A model generated the notes under the pieces. The model was given only the letters and a program-made list of their open reading frames with translations. It was not told the origin of the DNA and ran no database searches. Below, one piece after another: positions 8,866 through 17,724 of a stretch of 64,000 nt of DNA. The stretch is from SHZI01 sp041396045 (GTDB taxonomy: Bacteria > Pseudomonadota > Gammaproteobacteria > Steroidobacterales > GCA-2729495), in assembly GCA_041396045.1 (NCBI GenBank), contig JAWKZI010000001.1, forward strand, positions 124,001-188,000, written 5' to 3'. Within the stretch, counting starts at the first letter, position 1, and every line of letters begins with the position of its first letter. The position numbers were made by a program, and so were the translations under genes.

Positions 8866-9369
8866 CTAGTTCTTCAGGGCGATCGCTGCCGATCGCTTGT
8901 AGAAACTGCCGGCGCCATCCGGCACCAGTTCCTCGATCTTGATTTCCGATGGCGTCACCGCCACGACCCGTCCGTCGTACTGGCCGATGTAATTGCCCGG
9001 CCGAACCTTGTGCAGCAAGCCGTCCTGCGTCTGTACCAGACCGTAGGCGTTATTGCCCTGACTCAGGGTGCCGGCCATCGACAGGGTGTCGATCGGAAAC
9101 TGCTCCAGATATTCCTTGGGCCGGGCGGAGTCCGGCCGCGGACCGGAAGCACCCGCACGCCCGGCGGGCCGATCCGGCATGAAGGGCGATCGCAGCTTGT
9201 CGTCCTCGTAGCTGAACGTCTCGTAAGGCTTGACCTGCGGCAATGGATCGATACGGCCACCAGGACGCGCCTTGACCTGGTCTATGTACTTTTCCAGGTC
9301 GGATTGACCTGAACCACAACCAGCCAATGCGAAGGACATCAGAAGTATTACGAAAAAGCGCATCAGCAT
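8866..9369 (-). CDS. pilP: Type IV pilus assembly lipoprotein PilP
   Basis: 167 residues with a lipoprotein signal ending in LAGC (Cys at residue 18). The family motif is present: DLEKYIDQVKARPGGRIDPLP followed by the C-terminal beta domain (GTLSQGNNAYGLVQTQDGLLHKVRPGNYIGQYDGRV). PilP is anchored in the inner membrane and links the PilNO complex to the secretin. Its ATG overlaps the pilO stop in an ATGA arrangement, so translation is coupled. Confidence 0.95.
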   Translation of the reverse strand: MLMRFFVILLMSFALAGCGSGQSDLEKYIDQVKARPGGRIDPLPQVKPYETFSYEDDKLRSPFMPDRPAGRAGASGPRPDSARPKEYLEQFPIDTLSMAGTLSQGNNAYGLVQTQDGLLHKVRPGNYIGQYDGRVVAVTPSEIKIEELVPDGAGSFYKRSAAIALKN

Positions 9370-10082
9370 CAGCCCTTCTTGTCTGCCTTGGGCTTCGGCG
9401 CGCCCTTGCTCGTTTCACGAGTGGTACGGGCCTTGCCCCGACCTCGGGTTGCCTTGGCATCGTCGGCCTGTGCGGCCTCGGACAACTCTTCCTCGTCGAG
9501 GTAGCGATAGGTCTTTGCGGTTACGTTCAGCGTCAGATCATCGAAGCCTGCGTCTTTGGTTCGCGGCGTAATCTCGATGTCGTGCAGGGTCACGATGCGC
9601 GGCAGGGCTGCGATATCGCTGACGAACCTGCCGAACTCGTGATAGGAACCGGACAGCCGGATCTTGATGGGCTTTTCTGCATAGAAATCCTTGCGGACTT
9701 CGTCGCCAGGCTGGAACAGTTCTTCCTGCAGGCCAGCGGCAAGACCGGTCTGGGAGATGTCGACCAGCAGATTCGGAATTTCGGTTTTGCCGGGCAACTG
9801 CCGCAACATGGTGCCAAATGAGCGCTCAATTTCGGCGAGTTGCGCCTTGTAGGAGCTGAAGTTTGCCGCCTTCCTCTGCTTTCCTTCAAAACTGACCCGA
9901 AGCTGCTTCTCCTCGAGCTGGGCTTTCTCCAGACGGGGCATCTGGGCCTTCCAGACGAACAGATAGAAGGCACCGGCGGTGGCAATGATGAATGCCAGCA
10001 CCATGAAGAAAGCCTGAATCGGCAGCGGCCAGCGACCAATGTCGTTGACGTCCAGATTCTTCAGTTCTTCGATGAAGTTCAT
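9369..10082 (-). CDS. pilO: Type IV pilus inner-membrane platform protein PilO
   Basis: 237 residues: a short cytoplasmic N-terminus, one transmembrane helix (about 22-45, PIQAFFMVLAFIIATAGAFYLFVW), a coiled-coil stretch rich in K/E/Q, and a periplasmic ferredoxin-like domain (ISQTGLAAGLQEELFQPGDE...). The C-terminal 30 residues are a Lys/Arg/Ala-rich tail absent from many homologues. It forms a heterodimer with PilN that aligns the pilus machine in the periplasm. Its start and stop both overlap neighbouring genes by ATGA. Confidence 0.94.
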   Translation of the reverse strand: MNFIEELKNLDVNDIGRWPLPIQAFFMVLAFIIATAGAFYLFVWKAQMPRLEKAQLEEKQLRVSFEGKQRKAANFSSYKAQLAEIERSFGTMLRQLPGKTEIPNLLVDISQTGLAAGLQEELFQPGDEVRKDFYAEKPIKIRLSGSYHEFGRFVSDIAALPRIVTLHDIEITPRTKDAGFDDLTLNVTAKTYRYLDEEELSEAAQADDAKATRGRGKARTTRETSKGAPKPKADKKG

Positions 10083-10684
10083 GGCGAACCCTCGTCGTCG
10101 GACGCCGATACCTGGTTGGCGTAAACAGTGAACAAGGAAGAACGCCCAACGAACTCTCCGGTTTCAACCGGCCCCGCGTTCTTCTTCCGGGAACTGGAAT
10201 CGTGAACTTCGACGACTTCCAGATCCGGCTTGGTCAGCCATTTCGACTTGTCGATATTGCGCATGAAGGCGGACACGCGTGTGTTGGACTCTGCACTGCC
10301 CTTGATCTCCAGCCGGTGACCCGACTGCTTCACTTCGGTCAGGCGGACGCCGTCGGGCAGTGTCTTGACGAGTTCATCAAACACATGGACGACTTCAGGC
10401 CGGCTGCGCTGGAGCTGCTCGATAATCTCCATGCGGGCCAGCAGGCGGTCCTTCTTGGTTTCAAGGTCGAGAATCTCCGCGATCCGATCGTCGAGTTTCG
10501 CGATCTCGTCCTTCAGGAGGTCATTACGTTCGGTCTGCTCGCTGATAATCCCGTTCATCACCAGATTCGAAGCGAGCACCGCAAGTCCGGCTGCAGCCAG
10601 CGCCGCGCCCAGACCAATGAAGAACTGATTGCGCCGGCGCGTCTGTAATTCTGCCCGCCAGGGCAGCAGATTAATTCTTGGCAT
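10079..10684 (-). CDS. pilN: Type IV pilus assembly protein PilN
   Basis: 201 residues. The conserved cytoplasmic N-terminus MPRINLLPWRAELQ (the INLLPWR motif that docks into PilM) is followed by a transmembrane helix (about 25-45), a coiled coil (RNDLLKDEIAKLDDRIAEI) and a periplasmic domain. Partner of PilO. It is spaced one base from pilM upstream and overlaps pilO downstream. Confidence 0.95.
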   Translation of the reverse strand: MPRINLLPWRAELQTRRRNQFFIGLGAALAAAGLAVLASNLVMNGIISEQTERNDLLKDEIAKLDDRIAEILDLETKKDRLLARMEIIEQLQRSRPEVVHVFDELVKTLPDGVRLTEVKQSGHRLEIKGSAESNTRVSAFMRNIDKSKWLTKPDLEVVEVHDSSSRKKNAGPVETGEFVGRSSLFTVYANQVSASDDEGSP

Positions 10685-10685
10685 A

Positions 10686-11747
10686 TCAGTCGAAACTCCG
10701 CAGCGCCAGCCCGCATGCCGTCAGCAACGCCGTTGCGTCGCGCCGGATGCCCTGGGATTTTGCCTTGCTGGCGATTTTCATTTGTCCGAGCGGATCACCA
10801 ATTTCAGTAGGAATCCCCACCTTGCTCGAAACCATGTCGGCGACGCCCGGGATATTCGCACAGCCGCCACAGACCAGAATCTGGTCCGGCTGCTCGCGGC
10901 CACCACCCGAGGCCAGGAAGAACTGCAATGACCGACTGACCTGCTGGGTCATGTCGTCGATGAACGGCACCAGCACCTCGGGCTCGTAGTTCCCCGGCAA
11001 TCCGCCTTCCTTCTTGGCGCGACCGGCGTCCTCCAGGCTCAGGCCGTAGGTACGCATGATTTCTTCGGTGAGCTGCTGGCCACCGAAGGAGAAGTCGCGC
11101 GTATAGATAACCCGCATATCTTTCAGCACGCTGAAAGTGGTGTTGCTGGCACCAAAATCCACGATGGCGATCAGGTGTCCCATACCGCCGTCGGGCATCT
11201 GATGCGCAAGCAGATTACAGGCATTTTCCAGTGCAAATGGCTCTACATCCACCACCTGGGCGTTAAGCCCGGCTGCTTCGACCGCGGCTTTGCGCTGATC
11301 CACGTTCTCGGTGCGCGTGGCAACCAGCAGTACATCAAGCATTTCCGGATCACTGGCCGACGGGCCCATCAGCTCGAAATCAAAGCTGACTTCTTCCATC
11401 GGGAAGGGAATGTACTGATCGGCCTGGATTTCAACCTGGCCCTCAAGCTCGCGGGCAGACAGGCGACGTGGCATCTGGATGATCTTGGTGATCGCGGCAT
11501 CGCCACTGATGGCGATCGCGGCATCCCTGGCATTGGCCCCGGCCCGCTTCACAGCGCGCCGTATCGCCTCACCAACAGCCGGCGCATCAACGATGGTTTT
11601 CTCGTTGATGGCGTTCGGCGGCGTCGGTTCTGCAGCGTAGCTCTCTGCCCGATACGTCTTGCCGCTCTGCGACAGCTCAATGAGCTTGATCGAAGAGGTC
11701 GTTATGTCAAGACCGATCAACGGCCTGGAACGTGAGCCGAAAAGCAC
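10686..11747 (-). CDS. pilM: Type IV pilus actin-like ATPase PilM
   Basis: 353 residues, cytoplasmic, with an actin/FtsA-like fold: GLDITTSSIKLIEL (phosphate 1), AIVDFGASNTTFSVL (phosphate 2) and ILVCGGCANIPGVADMV (adenosine motif). It binds the PilN tail at the cytoplasmic face of the pilus platform. The start is GTG at 11747, preceded by GAAGGG eight bases upstream. A 15-bp palindrome (AAAAGCA-C-TGCTTTT, 11740-11754) overlaps the start codon. First gene of the pilMNOPQ operon. Confidence 0.95.
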   Translation of the reverse strand: MLFGSRSRPLIGLDITTSSIKLIELSQSGKTYRAESYAAEPTPPNAINEKTIVDAPAVGEAIRRAVKRAGANARDAAIAISGDAAITKIIQMPRRLSARELEGQVEIQADQYIPFPMEEVSFDFELMGPSASDPEMLDVLLVATRTENVDQRKAAVEAAGLNAQVVDVEPFALENACNLLAHQMPDGGMGHLIAIVDFGASNTTFSVLKDMRVIYTRDFSFGGQQLTEEIMRTYGLSLEDAGRAKKEGGLPGNYEPEVLVPFIDDMTQQVSRSLQFFLASGGGREQPDQILVCGGCANIPGVADMVSSKVGIPTEIGDPLGQMKIASKAKSQGIRRDATALLTACGLALRSFD

Positions 11748-12145
11748 TGCTTTTCCCTTCTAACTCTGGAGGTTGCGCAAACAACGTCTTCGGCGCGTCA
11801 CAACCGCGATTTAACCATATATCACCGCCAAGAGAAACGCGATGTGATGCGTTTCACCGGACGGCTGGATACCGGCCCCAAGACACGAAGTACACCAGAG
11901 TTGAGGGAGATCGAATGCGAACGGGTGCGAACTGCGAACACAACTTGTGCGTCGCGGTCCGGCAGCCCCGCTATCATAGGATCCTGCACCCCTCATGGCA
12001 TCCGCGTGTCGTCAGATGCCGTACCCTTGTGCAGTCCCGTAGACCGGTGGCTTTGCGTCCCCGCCTTTCAGCAGGTTTGCCCAAAAACCGTGACCAATAT
12101 GCATAATCGTCTGGGGGCGCGCAAGGTACTTTTCCCGCTTCTGCA
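11748..12145. other. Divergent pilM/ponA intergenic region
   Basis: About 400 bp without a convincing gene, between two divergently transcribed genes. It must hold promoters for both. For ponA a weak candidate is TTGCCC (12077-12082) with CATAAT (12102-12107) and a 19-bp spacer. The segment 11810-11870 is AT-rich compared with its surroundings, which would suit a pilM promoter, but no clear hexamer pair was found. The same divergent pil/ponA arrangement occurs in pseudomonads and xanthomonads. Confidence 0.5.
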
Positions 12146-14727
12146 ATGAAATTCCTCATCCGGGCAATTCTGGGGCTGGCTGGCATCGCCTTGAGCCTCC
12201 TGATAGCGGCCGGCGCCGCTGGCGCTGCGGCCTGGTACTTCATGTCGCCCGGATTGCCTTCAGTGGAGACCATACGGGATGTGCCGCTGCAGATGCCGCT
12301 CCGTATCTATTCCCGTGACGGCCGTCTCATTGCGCAGCTCGGGGAGTTCCGCCGTACACCGGTGCGTTTCGCCGATATTCCCGACGTGCTGGTGCATGCC
12401 GTACTGGCCGCCGAGGACGACCGCTTCTTCGAACACCCGGGCTTCGACTACCAGGGCCTGATGCGTGCCGGTCTCAACTATCTGCTGACCGGTCGTCGTA
12501 CCCAGGGCGGCAGCACGATCACCCAGCAACTGGCCCGTGCCTACTTCCTGACGCCGGAGCGGACTTTTGTGCGCAAGGCCAGGGAGTTGCTGCTCGCCCT
12601 GCAGATCGAACAGGCGTTCAGCAAGGAAGAGATCCTGGCGTTGTACCTGAACAAGATTTTTCTGGGCCAGCGCGCCTACGGCATTGCCGCTGCATCCGAA
12701 GTCTATTTTGGCAAAAGCCTGAATGAACTGAGTGTTGCCGAGGCTGCGTTGCTGGCTGGCATTCCGAAGGCACCCTCGCAATTGAACCCCGTGTCCAACC
12801 CGGAACGGGCCCGCGAGCGCCGGTCCTACGTATTGCGGCGGATGTACGAGCTCAACTTCATTGACAAGCCGGCGTTCGAGACGGCGCTGGCGTCGCCCGT
12901 GGAATCCCGATTACATGGGCCGGATATCGAACTTGACGCCCCGTATATCGCCGAGATGGTCCGTGCCGAGATGGTTGCGCGCTTTGGCCCGGAGGCGACC
13001 AGCAGGGGCTATCGGGTGGCAACCACAATCGACAGCCGGCTGCAGGCCAGCGCCGAGCGCGCCTTGCGGACCGCATTGCTGGAATACGACCGGCGACATG
13101 GCTTCCGCGGCGCGCTGGATCATGACGCCCTGAGCCGGCTCGACACTAAACTTCCCAGGGAGGTAGCGCTGCAGCGGCTGCTGGACCCCTACCCCACGCA
13201 TCCTGATCTTTACCCGGCGGTGGTCACGGCGCTGCCCGGCAGGAATGCGGCACGCTTTTTTGTGCACGATATCGGCACGGTTACCGTGCCGTGGTCGGAA
13301 CTGCACTGGCGCTCCTATGTCGATGACAGCACGGTCGGCCCGCAACCGCGTACTGCGGCCGACATGGTGGCCGTGGGCGACGTGGTGTACCTGCTGCGTA
13401 CGGTGAATCGCGGCTGGCTGCTGTCGCAACTTCCTGCAGTTCAAGGCGCACTGGTGGCACTCGATCCTCACGATGGCGCGACCGTTGCGCTGTCCGGCGG
13501 TTACGATTTCTTTGCCAGCAAGTTCAATCGCGCCATACAGGCCAAGCGTCAGCCGGGCTCGTCATTCAAGCCCTTTGTATATTCGGCAGCCCTGGAGCAC
13601 GGATTTACACCGGCCACGGTGATCAATGACGCGCCGATCGTTTTCGATAATCCCAGTGCCAGTCAGTCGGTCTGGCGGCCTGAAAACAGCACCGGTCGCT
13701 TCTATGGTCCGACTCGACTGCGGGAGGCACTGGTCAGGTCCCTGAATCTGGTTTCCATTCGCATCCTGTTGCGTACCGGCGTCGACGCCACCATCCGCCA
13801 CATCAAACCTTTCGGGCTGCCGGACAGCGCCATGCCGCGCAATCCGACCATGGTGCTCGGCAGTGGAGCCGCCTCACCGCAGGACATGGCCGCCGGGTTT
13901 GCAGCCTTTGCCAATGGCGGGCATCGTGTCGAGCCCTACCTGATTGAACGCATCGTCGATGCCCGTGGTGCGGTGATTCATGAAGCGCCTCATCCCGCAG
14001 TTTGTAATGCCTGCGTTGAACATTGGGACAGTGACGCTGAAATGCCGGCCTATGCGATGAAACCGATCAGCACAGGAATGATGAACTCCGAAACGACAGG
14101 CCCCGGCCCGCGGCTTCGTCCGGGCCAGGAAATTCCCGACTATCCGGATGCCGAAACGATGATTGCCCAGGCCACCGACTGGCGCCCCGACGGGCAGGAG
14201 GCGCCACAATTCCTGTCAGGGGCCGGCAGCGCGCCGCGGATCATCACCGCCGAGAACGCGTATCTGATGTACGACATGATGCGTGATGTCATCCGCCGCG
14301 GGACCGGCCGGCGGGCCCTGGCGCTGGGCCGTACCGATCTCGCCGGCAAAACAGGCACTTCCAACGATCGCCGGGATGCCTGGTTCAGCGGGTTCAATGC
14401 GGAACTGGTGGCAACGACATGGGTAGGCTTCGATCAGGAACGGACGCTGGGTGGTCGCGAAGAAGGGAGTCGCACGGCGTTGCCGATGTGGATGTACCGG
14501 CCGATGCACTCAAGGATGTGCCGGAAGCACCTCTGGCGCGACCTGCCGACGTGGTGACTGCACGCATCTCGGCAAGCTCGGGCTTGCTGGCGCTGGCCAG
14601 TACGCCGGATACGATGTTCGAATTGTTCCGGGAAAGCGATCTAGCCGCATTGGGCACGGACGACAGCAGTCACTTGCGTCCCGGTGGATTCAACGCGCCG
14701 GTTGCCGATGGCAGTGAAATTTTCTGA
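12146..14727 (+). CDS. ponA: Penicillin-binding protein 1A, bifunctional transglycosylase/transpeptidase (frameshifted near the 3' end)
   Basis: A peptidoglycan synthase with an N-terminal membrane anchor (about 8-34), a GT51 domain with EDDRFFEHPGFD and GGSTITQQLAR, an OB-like linker, and a transpeptidase with catalytic SSFK (PGSSFKPF), an SLN motif (RSLNLVSI) and KTG (AGKTGTSNDRRDAWF). The open frame from 12146 stops at 14557 after unrelated residues. The expected C-terminus (ADALKDVPEAPLARP... to stop 14727) lies in the next frame, so one base is missing around 14495-14500. All catalytic motifs precede the break. The lesion is probably a sequencing error or costs only the last 75 or so residues. 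Divergent from pilM. Confidence 0.9.
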
Positions 14728-15325
14728 ACACCACCGGCTGGCGCTCGCCGCGGAAGCAGCGCGCATCATTCAGGAAGAAGGCCTGACTGACTACCGCGGC
14801 GCCAAGGAAAAAGCCGCAATCCGCCTCGGCTACGGGCGCGAAGCACCGCTACCCAATAACGGAGAGATCGAAGCGGCCCTGGCCGAGCGCACGCGAATCT
14901 TCCACGCGGACACTCACCCCGTACTCCTCGAGGCAATGCGACTGGCTGCTTCTGCCGTCATGCGTGACCTTGCCGGCTTTCATCCGCGCCTGACAGGAGA
15001 CACCCTGAGCGGCAATGTCACGGAACATTCCCTGGTCGAACTGCACCTGTTCGACGATGCTGCGGAAGCCGTGGGGAGTGTGCTGGATACCCTGGGAATC
15101 AGCTACAAAACAAAGGCTCGCCGCTTTCGCCTGCGTCGCGATGCTGCCATGGAGATCCCGGGTTATCAGTTCATCGCCCACGACTGCCTGTTTGCAGCCA
15201 GTGTTTTCCCGTTACGGCTGCGCGGACATGCGCCTTTGAGCCCGGTGGACGGGCGCCCGATGAACCGCGCCAGCCTCAAGGAACTGTCGCAACTCCTCGA
15301 CCCGTCGGCCGAACGCTCCCTGTAG
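14708..15325 (+). CDS. Conserved hypothetical protein downstream of ponA
   Basis: About 205 residues from ATG 14708 (MAVKFSEHHRLALAAEAARI); an in-frame upstream ATG at 14684 lies inside ponA. No signal peptide or membrane segment. The N-terminal 40 residues look helical and basic (AARIIQEEGLTDYRGAKEKAAIRLG), the middle holds acidic DDAAEA segments, and the C-terminus is mixed alpha/beta. It starts about 20 bp before the corrected ponA stop, so translation is probably coupled. The family could not be named; similar unnamed proteins beside ponA are plausible. Its TAG stop is the start of a REP-like hairpin. Confidence 0.65.
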   Translation: MAVKFSEHHRLALAAEAARIIQEEGLTDYRGAKEKAAIRLGYGREAPLPNNGEIEAALAERTRIFHADTHPVLLEAMRLAASAVMRDLAGFHPRLTGDTLSGNVTEHSLVELHLFDDAAEAVGSVLDTLGISYKTKARRFRLRRDAAMEIPGYQFIAHDCLFAASVFPLRLRGHAPLSPVDGRPMNRASLKELSQLLDPSAERSL

Positions 15326-15345
15326 AGCGGCTTCAGCGGCACTCG
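15322..15345. repeat. REP-like GTAG hairpin
   Basis: GTAGAGCGGCTTCAGCGG begins at 15322, overlapping the stop codon of the preceding gene. The core GCGGCTTCAGC(C/G)GC matches a second copy at 59791 (GTAGCAGCGGCTTCAGCCGC). A GTAG tetranucleotide followed by a short GC-rich hairpin is typical of REP elements mobilised by RAYT transposases. No RAYT gene is in the window. Confidence 0.55.
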
Positions 15346-15357
15346 ATCCGGGGTTCA

Positions 15358-15594
15358 CTCCGTAGCCCGCGAGCCGTCGGGGAGTCGGGGTCTCGCGGGA
15401 CGTTCGCTACGGCCGTCCATGGCCTTCACTCACTTGACTACAGTCTGCGGCGGGGTGTCTTGTCGGCCGAAAAGGCGTGCCCATCCGATTAGTCAGAGGG
15501 CCAGGCCGACAAGATTTCCCGCCGGGATGCCGCGTGCTACAGAGTGCTATAGCGGAAGGGATCTCCCACGGGGATACCGCGGGTTGCGAAGTGC
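15358..15594. repeat. Intergenic hairpin repeat, copy 1 plus an adjoining partial copy
   Basis: It begins with CTCCGTAGCCCGCG and closes with a degenerate inverted copy around 15531-15545. Inside is a 10-bp perfect stem, CTTGTCGGCC (15459-15468) with GGCCGACAAG (15504-15513), followed by a 34-base tail (15514-15547) that matches 49212-49245 with two differences. A further partial copy of stem arm and tail follows at 15552-15594. A separate imperfect palindrome spans 15360-15412 (CCGTAGC/GCTACGG outside, CCCGCGAG/CTCGCGGG inside). It fills the gap between a plus-strand gene and the end of gltA. Confidence 0.8.
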
Positions 15595-15628
15595 AATAGA
15601 AGCCGGGAGCGACCGAAGCCTCGTCGGG

Positions 15629-16939
15629 CTACCGCTTGGCGGTGTCGACGTAGTCGCGCTTGGTGGGGCCGGTGTAAAGCTGGCGGGGACGGCCGATGCG
15701 GCCGTCGGGGTCGGTGATCATCTCGGTCCAGTGAGCCACCCAACCAACGGTGCGGGCGATGGCAAACATCACGGTGTACATCGACTTCGGAATGCCCAGT
15801 GCGTGATAGATGATGCCCGAGTAGAAGTCGACGTTCGGGTACAGCTTTTTCTCGACAAAGTACGGATCCTTGAGGGCGATTTCCTCAAGCTTCAGCGCCA
15901 GTTCGAAGAGCGGCTGGTCGCCCCCCATGCGGGCCAGCACCTTGTGGCAGGTCTCGCGAATGATCGTGGCCCGCGGGTCGTAGTTTTTGTAGACCCGGTG
16001 ACCAAAGCCCATAAGCCTGAAGGGATCGTCCTTGTCTTTGGCCTTGGCGATGTACTTGGGAATATTCGAGCTGGTACCGATCTGCTCCAGCATCTTGAGC
16101 ACTGCCTCATTGGCACCGCCATGGGCGGGACCCCACAGCGCCGAGATGCCCGCCGAGATTGCCGAGTACGGGTTGGTACCGGAGCTGCCGGCCATGCGCA
16201 CCGTCGAGGTACTGCAGTTCTGCTCGTGGTCCGCATGCAGGATAAACAGCAGATCCAGGGCTTCCGCCGCTACCGGATCGATATGGTAGGGCTCCGCCGG
16301 CACGGCGAAAAACATGTGCAACAGATTCGAACAGTAGTCGAGATCATTGCGGGGATATGTAAAGGGCTGACCCATCGTGTGCTTGTAGGCAGCTGCAGCA
16401 ATCGTTGGCAGCTTGGCGATGATGCGGTGCGCGAAGATGTCGCGATGGCGTGGATTATGGATGTCGGTGGTGTCGTGATAGAAGGCCGACATTGAGGCCA
16501 CCACGCCGGCAACCATGGCCATCGGGTGCGCGTCGTAGTGAAAGCCGGTGAACAAACGGAGGATCGTCTCGTTCAGCATCGTATGGGTACGAAGCGTGCG
16601 GTCAAAGTCCACCAGTTGCGTTTTTGTCGGCAGCTCGCCGTACAGCAGGAGCCAGGTCACTTCGATGAAGGAGCTTTTGGCTGCCAGTTGCTCAACCGGG
16701 TAGCCGCGATACATGAGGATGCCGGCGTCGCCGTCGATATAGGTAATTTTGCTTTCGCAGCTGGCCGTAGACCCGTAACCCGGGTCGTAGGTGAATAAAC
16801 CCTGGCTGGTGTACAGACTGCGGATATCCACCACGTCGGGCCCGGTGGTGCCACTGTGCGACTTGAGTTCGAAACGTTCGGCCGAGTCGTTGTTTGTGAC
16901 GGTGTACAACCGGCCGTCGTTGTTCTTTGCGTCGCTCAT
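15629..16939 (-). CDS. gltA: Citrate synthase (type II, hexameric)
   Basis: 436 residues, the usual length of the Gram-negative hexameric form. It condenses acetyl-CoA and oxaloacetate at entry to the TCA cycle. The N-terminal beta domain (GTTGPDVVDIRSLYTSQGLFTYDPGY) includes the zinc/NADH-type region seen in allosteric enzymes. Active-site segments are HADHEQNCST, SALWGPAHGGANEAV, and the MGFGHRVYKNYDPRA signature with catalytic His, followed by NVDFYSG. It is preceded by a candidate promoter at 17004-17009. Confidence 0.97.
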   Translation of the reverse strand: MSDAKNNDGRLYTVTNNDSAERFELKSHSGTTGPDVVDIRSLYTSQGLFTYDPGYGSTASCESKITYIDGDAGILMYRGYPVEQLAAKSSFIEVTWLLLYGELPTKTQLVDFDRTLRTHTMLNETILRLFTGFHYDAHPMAMVAGVVASMSAFYHDTTDIHNPRHRDIFAHRIIAKLPTIAAAAYKHTMGQPFTYPRNDLDYCSNLLHMFFAVPAEPYHIDPVAAEALDLLFILHADHEQNCSTSTVRMAGSSGTNPYSAISAGISALWGPAHGGANEAVLKMLEQIGTSSNIPKYIAKAKDKDDPFRLMGFGHRVYKNYDPRATIIRETCHKVLARMGGDQPLFELALKLEEIALKDPYFVEKKLYPNVDFYSGIIYHALGIPKSMYTVMFAIARTVGWVAHWTEMITDPDGRIGRPRQLYTGPTKRDYVDTAKR

Positions 16940-17003
16940 GATGGTGCCCGACTTAACAAGACTTGGATGTTGCCAAACGGCGTGCGGATCAGATCAATTT
17001 AGC

Positions 17004-17009
17004 ATTATA
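17004..17009 (-). promoter_or_regulatory. Candidate -10 element of gltA
   Basis: On the minus strand this reads TATAAT exactly, in a short AT-rich patch between rpmE and gltA, about 65 bp upstream of the gltA start. No good -35 hexamer is seen at 16-18 bp, so the promoter may depend on an activator. Confidence 0.45.
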
Positions 17010-17113
17010 GGCAAGGCGGGGAGGCCGCGCATCCGCCAGGGGTCACGAATCCGGTAAGGATCAAGCAAACAAATCGGCAATCGGCGTCTGGCGCGACACC
17101 AGTTCAGTGGTCG

Positions 17114-17320
17114 TCAAGCGTCGCGATTGTACTTGCGGCGGAACTTGTCGACGCGGCCGGCGGTGTCGAGCATCTTCTGCTTGCCGGTGTAGAACGGATG
17201 GCAGGATGAGCAGACTTCGACGCCGAGGTCGCGCCCCAGAGTCGAGCGAGTAACGAACTCATTGCCACAACTGCAGGTGACCGTTAGCTCTGCGTAGGCA
17301 GGATGGATGTCGGCTTTCAT
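17114..17320 (-). CDS. rpmE: 50S ribosomal protein L31, zinc-binding (C+) form
   Basis: 68 residues from ATG 17320 (MKADIHPAYAE), which has AGGTG six bases upstream. A GTG three codons earlier is less likely because family members start at MK.DIHP. Cysteines at 16, 18, 37 and 40 (CSCGNEF ... CSSCHPFY) form the zinc site, so this is the C+ paralogue, used when zinc is sufficient. It stands alone, with about 175 bp to gltA and 400 bp to rdgB. Confidence 0.96.
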   Translation of the reverse strand: MKADIHPAYAELTVTCSCGNEFVTRSTLGRDLGVEVCSSCHPFYTGKQKMLDTAGRVDKFRRKYNRDA

Positions 17321-17468
17321 GTGGATCACCTATGGCATTCGCGTTGGGCGGAACCGGCGATTTGCCAACTTCATGGGCATGATCGGACATGCGTTTGAAG
17401 GGACCGCGCCGGGGCGCGAGAGGATAGCCAGAAGAACCGGCGGCTGCAAGCGGCAGCCGGCAGGTCGA

Positions 17469-17500
17469 CTTATCCACAGAAGCTGTGGATAAGTCTGTGG
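17469..17500. other. Inverted pair of consensus DnaA boxes plus a near-match
   Basis: TTATCCACA at 17470-17478 and its reverse complement at 17484-17492 both match the DnaA consensus TTATNCACA and form a 10-bp inverted repeat with a five-base spacer. A third degenerate box (TGTGGAAAG) follows at 17496. The neighbouring 17560-17650 is unusually AT-rich and holds another inverted repeat, ATGTTGGC ... GCCAACAT. The whole 17321-17724 interval otherwise has no convincing gene. Confidence 0.7.
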
Positions 17501-17724
17501 AAAGGTGCTTGGCACTGCTGGTTAATATCAACAGCAGTCGAGAATGTTGGCGATTGCTCAAGATTTAGCCAACATACCATTACCTTATAAAACAACCTGT
17601 TACACGGTCAATTGACTAGTAGTGCTAAAGCTCTGCGCGCTATCTACATGATATCTGGTACCTGAAGGTCCCCTGTGCATAAAAAGTGGTGGCAATGCTC
17701 CAAAACAGGGCACCGCAAGTCACT

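Noticed and set aside
15358..15594. CRISPR array
   Set aside because: Repeat units are not evenly spaced, are palindromic over long arms and occur only two or three times; no cas genes.
17469..17650. Chromosomal replication origin
   Set aside because: DnaA boxes and an AT-rich patch are present, but only two good boxes, no clear unwinding repeats and none of the usual origin neighbours.
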